Source: Pseudorasbora parva
Lineage: Eukaryota; Chordata; Actinopteri; Cypriniformes; Gobionidae
NCBI RefSeq assembly: GCF_024679245.1
Contig: NC_090185.1
Span: 24,727,926-24,791,925 of the forward strand
Reading direction: 5' to 3'
Length of the DNA stretch: 64,000 bases
The position numbers were made by a program, and so were the translations under genes. The notes below the pieces were generated by a model, which saw only the letters and a program-made list of their open reading frames with translations, was not told the DNA's origin and searched no databases. Positions 23,800 to 35,400 of this stretch are shown piece by piece (position 1 is the first letter of the stretch; each line of letters starts with the position of its first letter).

Positions 23800-23960
23800 G
23801 TGAATTCAGGGTAATTGCAACACTTTTTGACATTGAGATGGCTCTTTCAACCAACCTGAATTCACCCCTACTACATGGTCAAAATACAATGCTAAAAATT
23901 AAGATATAATTTTAAAATAATAATTTATGTTTTTGTAGTTACTTTATTTCTGTTGGAGAA

Positions 23961-24102
23961 ATGGGACAGTACTACTGTGGATGTTGCATGTGTTTCTTGT
24001 CTGAAGAGGAGAGGAAAGCCATCGCCATAAATAAAGAAATCAAACACATCATTGCAGAGCAGAGGAAAAGAGAACGGAAAGAAATCAAGTTACTTTTATT
24101 AG
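23961..24102 (+). CDS. gna15: Paralog B exon 1
   Basis: 142 nt, phase 1 end. [18 protein letters not shown] then EIKLLLLG. An acceptor (TTTTTGTAG, exon from 23939) lies 22 nt before the ATG, matching the geometry of paralog A. Gly2 with Cys6 loosely fits an N-myristoylation context, unlike mammalian Galpha15. Confidence 0.87.
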
Positions 24103-24626
24103 GTGAGAGGATCCTGTCAGTCTTTTATTTAAATTGTATTCAATTTATAAACACTTTGATTCATTTTAAGTCTTGGTGAAAAATTATTTGAAGATATTTT
24201 TTGGGTTTGTTACACCATTTCTTAAGGGACTTTTCTGAAATGTGATCAAGTAAGTGCTGATTAGACCTGTGACTCTCAACTAACTTCACTTTTCTGGTCC
24301 TAAGGTGATTTTAGTGGATGTTTGACTTAAGTTCTCCTCATGATATTTTTTTGTTTGTTTGTTTGTAAAATGGTTTGCTTGAAAAGTGTGCTTCTGCTGT
24401 CTTTCTTAATGGAATTTTCTAATGCAATGCCATTCATACACAATTGTTGACATACACATACCCAAACATAATTGCTATTTTGCTGACCAGTATTAAATAA
24501 CTCTAAATAGTGTAGATATGGTCTATGCAAGTTATAAGGTCATTAATTACACTGTACTTTAAATGTTCTGAAACTGTATTTATTTATAAAAAAAATGTTA
24601 GTTGAAAAATAAAAAAAAATAAAAAA

Positions 24627-24710
<84 letters not shown>

Positions 24711-26436
24711 CGATCAGGCATAACATTATGACCACATTTTATTAGTTCCCCTTTTGCTGCTAAATCATCCCTGACTCATCGAGGCATGGACTCAACTAGA
24801 CTTCTGAAGGTGTGCTGTGGCATCTGGCACCGAGATGTTAGCAGCAGATCCTTTAAGTCCTGTAAGTTGCGAGGTGGTACCTCTATGGATTGGACTTGTT
24901 TTTTCAGCACATCCCACAGATGCTCAATTGGATTGAGATATGGGGAATTTGTAGGCCAACTCAAAATCTCAAACTCGTTGTGGTGCTCCTCAAACCATTC
25001 CTGAACCATTTTTTTCTTTGTGGCAGGGCACATTATCCTGCTGAAAGAGGCCACGGTCACCAGGAAATACAATTTCCATGAAAGGGTGTACATGGTCTGC
25101 AACAATGCTTAGGTAGGTGGTACGTGTCAAATTAACAATCACATGATGGCAGGACCCAAGTTTTCCCAGCAGAACATTGCCCAAAGCATCACACTACCTC
25201 CACCGGCTTACCTTCTTCCCATAGTGCATCCAGGTGCCATGTGTTCCCCAGGTAAGCAATCCACCCGGCCATTCACGTGATGTAAAAGCATGTGATTAAT
25301 CAGACCAGGCCACCTTCTTCCATTGCTCTGTGGTTCAGTTCTGATGCTCACATACCCACTGTTGGTGCTTTCAGCGGTGGACAGATTGGTCTGCAGCTAT
25401 GCTATGCAACACCATATTCAACAAACTGTGATGCACTGTGTATTCTGACACCTTTCTATCAGAACCAACATTAACTTCTTGAGCAATTTGAGCTACAGTA
25501 ACTTGTCTGTTTGATCAGACCACACGGGCCAGCCTTCGCTCCACACGTGCATCAATGAGCCTTGGCCACCCATACCATGACCCTGTTCACCACTGTTCCT
25601 TCCTTGGACTACTTTTGATAGATACGGACCACTGGAGACTGGGAACACCCCACAAGAGCTGCAGTTTTGGAGATGCTCTGACCCAGTCATCATGTTATCA
25701 CAATTTAGCCCTTGTCTTACTCGCTCAAATCCTTGCTTGCCCATTTTTCCTGCTTCTAACTCATAAGCTTTGAGGACAAAATGTTCACTTGTTGCCTAAT
25801 ATATCCCATCCACTAACAGGTGCCGTGATAAAGAGATAATCAGTGTTATTAGGGTCATAATGTTATGCCTGATCGGTGTATATACTACTTCACTTTCGAT
25901 CAAATAAAAAATTTTCCTTAATCTTTGTTAATCTTTGTTAAGTAGGAACACTATTTTAAGTTGATACAATTTAAGGAAGAAATATCAAAACACACCCAGT
26001 GTGTTTAAGACATTAAATTAATAATAAATCAAATTATACATGACAGTTCACTTACCACCATGCATAATGGCAATTGACTATTTAAGAGCAGTGTAAAGTT
26101 ATGTAAACCATTATTAGTAAACAAAATTATTTTTCCATTTTTCAGTTGTTTCTTTACTTTCATTTAGGCACGGGAGAAAGCGGAAAGACAACGTTTATGA
26201 AGCAGATGAAGATTATTCATGGAAAGGGCTTCTCAGATGACGAGAGGCATAACTACGCTAAACTGGTTTTTCAGAATATTCTCCAAGCTATGAGTGCAAT
26301 AACAGAAGCCATGAACACGCTTAAGATTCCCTACTCAAACCCACAGAACGAGGTGATTACAAAGACCATGTATGTTTCTATAGAGCCCGGAGATTCAGGG
26401 CCATTTTACATCAACAATCTTGTGGGTAAAAAAATA

Positions 26437-26480
<44 letters not shown>

Positions 26481-29023
26481 TGCCTTTGCGAAAGTATTCG
26501 GCCCCCTTGAACTTAACGACCTTTTGCCACATTTCAGGCTTCAAACATAATGATATAAAACTGTAATTTTTTTGTGAAGAATTAACAACAAGTGGGACAC
26601 AATCATGAAGTGGAACGAAATTTATTGGATATTTTAAACTTTTTTAACAAATCAAAAACTGAAAAATTGGGCGTCCAAAATTATTCGTCCCCTTTACTTT
26701 CAGTGCAGCAAACTCTCTCCAGAAGTTCAGTGAGGATCTCTGAATGATCCAATGTTGACCTAAATGACTAATGATGATAAATAGAATCCACCTGTGTGTA
26801 ATCAAGTCTCCGTATAAATGCACCTGCACTGTGATAGTCTCAGAGGTCCGTTTAAAGTGCAGAGAGCACCATGGAGAACAAGGAACACACCAGGCAGGTC
26901 CGAGATACTGTTGTGGAGAAGTTTAAAGCCGGATTTGGATACAAAAAGATTTCCCAAGCTTTAAACGCCCCAAGGAGCACTGTGCAAGCGATAATATTGA
27001 AATGAAATGAGTATCAGACCACTGCAAATCTATCAAGACCTGGCCGTCCCTCTAGACTTTCAGCTCATACAAGGAGAAGACTGATCAGAGATGCAGCCAA
27101 GAGGCCCATGATCACTCTGGATGAACTGCAGAGAATTTTAACTTTCTTGAAGATATCCATGAAAAGTGTTGTTTAAAGTTTGCCACAAGCCACCTGGGAG
27201 CCATGTGGAAGAAGGTGCTCTGGTCACATGAAACCAAAATTGAACTTTTTGGCAACAATGTAAAACGTTATGTTTGGCGTAAAAGCAACACAGCTCGTCA
27301 CCATGACCACACCATCCCCACTGTCAAACATGGTGGTGGCAGCATCATGGTTTGGGCCTGCTTATCTTCAGCAGGGACAGGGAAGATGGTTAAAATTGAT
27401 GGGAAGATGGATGGAGCCAAATACAGGACCATTCTGGAAGAAAAGCTGATGGAGTCTACAAAAGAACTGAGACTGGGACGGAGATTTGTCTTCCAACAAG
27501 ACAATGATCCAAAACATAAAGCAAAATCTACAGTGGAATGGTTCAAAAATAACCATATCCAGGTGTTAGAACGGCCAAGTCAAAGTCCAGACCTGAATCC
27601 AATCGAGAATCTGTGGAAAGAACTGAAAACTGCTGTTCACAAACGCTCTCCATCCAACCTCACTGAGCTCGAGCTGTTCTGCAAGGAGGAATGGGCAAAA
27701 ATTTCAGTCTCTCGATGTGCAAAACTGATAGAGACATACCCCAAGCGAATTACAGCTGTAATCGCAACAAAAGGTGGCGCTACAAAGTATTAATTAAAGG
27801 GGCCGAATAATTTTGCACGCCCAATTTTTCATTTTTTTATTTGTTAAAAAAGTTTTGAAATATCCAATAAATTTCGTTCCACTTCATGATTGTGTCCCAC
27901 TTGTTGTTGATTCTTCACAAAAAAATTACAGTTTCATATCTTTATGTTTGAAGCCTGAAATGTGGCAAAAGGTCGCAAAGTTCAAGGGGCCGAATACTTT
28001 CGCAAGGCACTGTATATATGTGCCCTTATTATGCTTTTTTGGATGCTACCTTTCTAATATAGCTGATTGTGAAAGTTAAACGTCTGCAAAGTTTCCAAGA
28101 TCAAGTATTTGGACCTGTCCCAAATGGAATATTTTACGGTCTTGTGGACTCGTGTGCTCGTAAGAAAACCAAGTGTTCAGTGCCATTTGGGACAGGTCCA
28201 TTGTCTCCCAAAAGAAAGAACCAATTCTGAACTGCCTGAAATGAGTCATCAGAAATTCCAGTCTTACTTCTTGCACTAATCTATCTGTGTAGGTTTGTAA
28301 TTGCATAATGCGGTACGGTGGCCCAGTAGGGCACAACACAAGGAAAATTAAAAAAATCGAATACAACTTAACTACACCACTGAAAGTCAACACACCAAAA
28401 CAATTTACAACACAATGGAATCGCCACAACACAACAAAAACAAGCCATAACACAATGAAAACAAGTCACAACACAACAGAATCGCCACAAAACAACAAAC
28501 AAGCCAAAAAATGGATACAAACCAATATATAATGGAAAAACCAAAGCACAATGGAAACAAGCCACAACATAATGGAAACAAGCCACAAAAAATGGAAACA
28601 AACCAAAATATAATACAAATGTCACATCGCAATGAAAGCAAGCCACCAAAAAATGGATAAGCCATAACACAATGGAAAAGCCACGGAAAGAAGCCACAAC
28701 ACAAAGGAAAAGCCACAACAAATGGAATCGCCACAACACAACAGAAATGCTCCCACTCTTCTCAGCCAGGGGGTGCCGAGAAACAGGGATGTGAAATTAA
28801 TTCCACAGTGATACAGTAAAAACTGTTCAAAACTAGGGTTTACATAGTCCATTGCCACTAGTATACACCTTGCATGTTTCACTTCTATCAGCACAAACTA
28901 AGCAGGACTTTCTGCTTAATACTGTTCAGCGCTTAATTAAAAAAGACAGTGGTGCATTATTAAAGAGGAGCTTAATGTGTCAATAAGTAGCAAATGAATA
29001 AGTATTTTAATGCAGCCTCAATA

Positions 29024-29119
<96 letters not shown>

Positions 29120-29402
29120 CCTGTTTATGTGGTTTATAAGGACACAAATTTGTATAACTACATGGGTATTACACTGGTATTACACTATAAATGTGGTTTA
29201 TGAGGACATATCAAATGTCCTCATAATTCAAATGGCCTTAAAAACACACTAAATGATGTTTTTTTGAGAAAGTAAAAATGCAGAATGTTTCCTGTGATGG
29301 GTAGGTTTAGGGGCAGGGGCAGTGTAAGGGGATAGAAAATACGGTTTGTACGGTATAAAAACCATTACGCCTATGGAGAGTCCCTGTAAACCACATAGAC
29401 CA

Positions 29403-29442
<40 letters not shown>

Positions 29443-32400
29443 TTCTGCCGTGTTGTTAACTTATGTTTGCTGTTTACATTTTGCTGTGTTGTGCAAAACT
29501 GGGCCACCGTAATACAGTCTTCACTGGCTGCCCATGAACAACGTCTCCTTTGACCCGCCCTCAAACAGTGAAGTTTTAACAAATCCATTTGCATGCACTT
29601 CCAAAGGATGAGGACGATTGTTACTATTGTTACTGTTCGTATCACTGTGTGTGAAGTGCTAAGAAAAGCTTCCAGAACTGACATTTAGATATGGTAATTG
29701 GTAGACCAATCACAACAGACTGGGCCATCTGACCAATCAGAGCAGAGTAGACTGATCTCAACAGACTGAGCCATCTGACCAAAAGGCAATACGTAGGCGC
29801 TCAGAAAGGAGGGGATTAGAGAGGCTGAATCCTTTATCAAACCGTTTCAGACACTGTGTGAAAAGAGGTGATGCTGCAGTGTATATTATGAAAAAAATGT
29901 AGGCTAAGTGTTTTTTGATGTAGGAGATGTCTAAAACAAAATTAGGAACCTTTAAAATAGCATAATAGGGACACTTTAATAAAGATTGGATGTTGTACCT
30001 TAATGTATTTGCAGTCTCATGAGTTCTGTGATATCTGTAGATTTATGCAAAGAGGTTCCAGGATCAGGACATACATCAGATAACGCAACTGCAAAGAAGT
30101 TACGTAGAGGCTATTCGTCACCTATGGGAAGACCAAGGCTTTAAGATCTGCTACGGACGGCGCAGAGAGTATCAGCTACTAGACTCCACTAAGTAGTAAG
30201 TGTGTTCAAGACAATTCCTGTCTTTTACTGACTTCCTGAATGTTTGTCTATTTCCTCTAATTCCCTGATGCCACTGACAAATCATGAATTAAATGCAAAT
30301 AATTACGCAAAAAACACATTCAAAACCAATTCCACGCCACATGGTATCATTTTAAATAAAAGTGACTGAATGATGTGTTTCTTAAAGCTTTATTGGTAAC
30401 TTGGATCGCATCACAGCCGAAGGCTACATCCCTACAAATCAAGATGTTCTTCAAGTCCGATTCCCCACTTCCGGCATCTTAGACCATTGCTTTACATTGG
30501 AGAAGATGACTCTCAGGTACGACAATGAACAAGCAGGCCTCTTAAAATAATAAGTTATGCTGGCATAGAAATGTCATGACGTTCTTTCTTCTGTGGAACA
30601 CAAAAGAAGATATATTTTGAAGTAGGGGTGAGCAATATGACCAAAATCACATCATGATTCATTTTATTTCACAATAATGGCAATGTATCAGTTTCCACTT
30701 ACAAAAAACAAGTATACTTATTAATTTTATTAAAACTACTTAAAGTTTAAATATATGCATGTATACTTTATGTAGTAAGTATACTTCTAACAATGTACTA
30801 ATAGTATACTTGTACGTGTACTATTTCAATACTAAGTATTAAATAATTGGCCCACTTTTAGTGTATAAATGCTGGGTTAAAAACAACTAAAGTTGGGTTA
30901 GAAATGGACAAACCCAGAATTGTGTTGTTTGAACCCAGTAAATGGACCCATTCAAACAACCCAATTTCTGGGTTTGTCCATTTTTTACCCAACTTAAGTT
31001 GTTTTTAACCCAGCATTTTTTAGAGTGTAGTATTTTACAAGTATACTTGTAAGTTAACATACTTATAGTTTACTATTTATATATTATTTTTGCTCTTATA
31101 CTACCATGTTTCTATTAAGATATTGTAATGATGTAGCCTAGAAATCTAGACGCACCCTAGCGGCAGCAAATTTAATCTGCCCGCAAGTGTCGTCTAGCAA
31201 CTCTCAATACCCATCTGAGCTGTATTCCCCTCACTCTGGATGGGCCAATCACATCGTGTATAGAGTCGGTGGGCGGGGCCATAATGCCGACGGCCGAGTT
31301 GCGTTTGTGTACTTCTAGTAAACACAGAAACTGGCAAACGGCGGCGGTCTTTCGAATCAGCTTTGACCGCGACTCTGGAAGACTTGGAGTTAAGCTTTTC
31401 TCTGAGAAAAGAACGGCACTGAAGTCATTCTTAAAAAGGGAAGATATGTTCTGAGTTTTGCTGACCGGATACGGTGAATGTTTAATCAGTCAGCGAGCTC
31501 TGCTTCACCTTCGTTGCTCTGGTTGGTTATAGCGCTATCCTATCGCGTGCAGAGGGAGTTTGAAAGACAACCGTTTATCCCGCCCCTCGGATTGAGCCCT
31601 GTCTATGGTGAGTTTCCAGACCAAACAACTTGATGTGGGTCTGGCTTGTCAAGCTAGTAATGATGAGTCCACAGGTTGAGGATCCATTTGCAGCTTTATT
31701 TAACAGGCAATAACGTCAACAAACAGGCAGAGGTCAATCACAAACAACAGGAATCAACACACTGTAAAAAATTATTTCGAAAAAAAGTTACCTGGTTGCC
31801 TTAAAATTTTGATTTCATTGAAATTAAAATTGAGTTAAGACAAAGAACATTTTTTGATTCGACAACCTTTATTAAAATATTATTAAAATATTTTGTAAGC
31901 ATATTGGGTAATTGTGTGTGTTTTATTTCTGATGACGCAGTGAAACATGCCAAATTGTGCCTTTTCATGATTTATTCGTTTTTTTATGTGGTTCAGATAC
32001 AAAAATATTTTGAGTTTCTATTTATTAAACAAATTTCCTTCATAGTATCAACTCAAATTTTTAATTTCACTAAACTCAAAATTAAGGCAACCAGGTTACT
32101 TACTTTTTTAAGTTAAACCAACAAAAACTGACTTTTTTTTTTTTTTACAGTGCAGGGAAAAGCAGAGGTGTAGTCACTGGACAGGCAGGGGGTTGAGGCA
32201 GGCAGCAAACCAAGTCAACGGAATCTAGTAGAACAAAGCACAGGTCAATAGGCAGGCAGCAAGGGATCAAAAACAGAAACTCCAGAGTCATACACAGGAG
32301 AACCCAGAAACAGGACACACGCTCAGAGTTGTCAGCAGTAGCCAAACAAAATTTCGCAGTGAATGGCAGAGTGAACCTGGTTTATATAGACTGAGGTGAT

Positions 32401-35400
32401 GAGGCTAATGGCACACAGGTGTAAAAAATGATGGCTGGTGAGTCAGGGCAAAGGATTGTGGGTAATGAAGTCCGGAGTGAGGATTAATATTCAGGTGAGG
32501 GGGCCCTCTGGTGGCGATTGGAGGGAGCCACAGAGGCTTGATTTATGACTGATATACAGGTCCTTCTAAAAAAATTAGCATATTGCGATAAAGTTCATTA
32601 TTTTCCATAATGTAATGATAAAAATTAAACTTTCATATATTTTAGATTCATTGCACACTAACTGAAATATTTCAGGTCTTTTATTGTTTTAATACTGATG
32701 ATTTTGGCATACAGCTCATGAAAACCCCAAATTCCTGTCTCAAAAAATTAGCATATCATGAAAAGGTTCTCTAAACGAGCTATTAACCTAATCATCTGAA
32801 TCAACTAATTAACTCTAAACACCTGCAAAAGATTCCTGAGGCTTTTAAAAACTCCCAGCCTGGTTTCATTACTCAAAACCGCAATCATGGTTAAGACTGC
32901 CGACCTGACTGCTGTCCAGAAGGCCATCATTGACACCCTCAAGAAAGAGGGTAAGATACAGAAAGAAATTTCTGAACGAATAGGCTGTTCCCAGAGTGCT
33001 GTATCAAGGCACCTCAGTGGGAAGTCTGTGGGAAGGAAAAAGTGTGGCAAAAAATGCTACACAACGAGAAGAGGTGACCGGACCCTGAGGAAGATTGTGG
33101 AGAAGGACCGATTCCAGACCTTGGGGGACCTGCGGAAGCAGTGGACTGAGTCTGGAGTAGAAACATCCAGAGCCACCATGCACAGGCGTGTGCAGGAAAT
33201 GGGCTACAGGTGCCGCATTCCCCAGGTCAAGCCACTTCTGGCTACAGAGAAGCAGCACTGGACTGTTGCTCAGTGGTCCAAAGTACTTTTTTCGGATGAA
33301 AGCAAATTTTGCATGTCATTCGGAAATCAAGGTGCCAGAGACTGGAGGAAGCCTGGGGAGAAGGAAATGCCAAAATGCCTGAAGTCCAGTGTCAAGTACC
33401 CACAGTCAGTGATGGTCTGGGGTGCCATGTCAGCTGCTGGTGTTGGTCCACTGTGTTTTATCAAGGGCAGGGTCAATGCAGCTAGCTATCAGGAGATTTT
33501 GGAGCACTTCATGCTTCCATCTGCTGAAAAGCTTTATGGAGATGAAGATTTTGTTTTTCAGCACAACCTGGCACCTGCTCACAGTGCCAAAACCACTGGT
33601 AAATGGTTTACTGACCATGGTATTACTGTGCTCAATTGGCCTGCCAACTCTCCTGACCTGAACCCCATAGAGAATCTGTGGGATATTGTGAAGAGAAAGT
33701 TGAGAGACGCAAGACCCAACACTCTGGATGAGCTTAAGGCCGCTATCGAATCATCCTGGGCCTCCATAACACCTCAGCAGTGCCACAGGCTGATCGCCTC
33801 CATGCCACGCCGCATTGAAGCAGTCATTTCTGCAAAAGGATTCCCGACCAAGTATTGAGTGCATTACTGAACATAATTATTTGAAGGTTGACTTTTTTTG
33901 TATTAAAAACACTTTTCTTTTATTGGTCGGATGAAATATGCTAAAAAATTTAGATGCCAAAATCATCAGTATTAAAACAATAAAAGACCTGAAATATTTC
34001 AGTTGGTGTGCAATGAATCTAAAATATATGAAAGTTTAATTTTTATCATTACATTATGGAAAATAATGAACTTTCACATATGCAAATTTTTTGAGAAGGA
34101 CCTGTATATAATTATGATAATTACCGGTAGTTACATTTATATAACGCTTTTCTAGGCACCCAAAGCGCTTTACATATAGAAGGGGGGAATCTCCTCAACC
34201 ACCACCAATGTGCAGCACCCACCTGGATGATGCGACGGCAGCCATATTGTGCCAGAATGCTCACCACATACCAGCTGATTGGTGGAGAGGAGTGAGTGAT
34301 GAAGCCAATCAGGATGGGGGGATGATTAGGAGGCCATGATGGACAGGGGGCCAAAGGGCAAATTTGGCCAGGATGCCGGGGTTACACCCCTACCGGGGTT
34401 ACCACGCCGCATTGAAGCAGTCATTTCTGCAAAAGGATTCCCGACCAAGTATTGAGTGCATAACTGAACATAATTATTTGAAGGTTGACTTTTTTTGTAT
34501 TAAAAACACTTTTCTTTTATTGGTCGGATGAAATATGCAAAAAAATGTAGATGCCAAAATCATCAGTATTAAAACAATAAAAGACCTGAAATATTTCAGT
34601 TGGTGTGCAATGAATCTAAAATATATGAAAGTTTAATTTTTATCATTACATTATGGAAAATAATGAACTTTATCACAATATGCACATTTTTTGAGAAGGA
34701 CCTGTACATAGGGTTTTACAGGTGGAGGCCACTGAATTCCCCCAGGAGCTCAGTGATGCACTGGTCCAGATCAAGGGGGAAATACCCCAGGACACCATCC
34801 GTTGTCTCATTGTCGTTGACGATGTCAGGCATGCATACAAGCATGTGGGTGTCATACAAACTACTGAGTACCATTTTGAGTTGCTGCAATGACATTTCAG
34901 CAAAATTAACCAGCCTGCTGCATGTTTTTATCACTTTGATTTTCAGGGTGTCTTTGAATTCAGTCCTCTGTAGGTTGATCATTTTAATTTCCATCAAACA
35001 ATGTGGCATCCTTTCGTTATAACACATTACCTAGTCCATATTAATATAGATATCCAGCATGATATTTTTCCCCATTGAGATCTGATTTGTTTTCAAAGTG
35101 TCACTTTAATTTTTTTAAGCAGTGTATTTCAAATATTTATTTATTTTAATTTTGATTATTATAATTTACAACTAAGGAAAATCCCATATTCAGTATCTCA
35201 GACAGTAGAATATTACTGAATACCAAAACAAAGAAAGTTTTTTTTTTAAATCTTGCCCAACTGAAAAGTATAAACATGAAAATTAGGAGCATGTACAGCA
35301 CTCAATACTTAGTTAGGGCTCTTTTTCCCTGAATTACTGCAGCAATGCGGTGCGGCATGGAGTCGATCAGTCTATCAGGTGTTTCTAGAGCCCAGGTTGC

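Noticed and set aside
28368..28739. Cys/Phe-rich minus-strand frames (membrane-protein-like)
   Set aside because: They come from the A/C-rich degenerate tandem repeat; no start, splice or family support.
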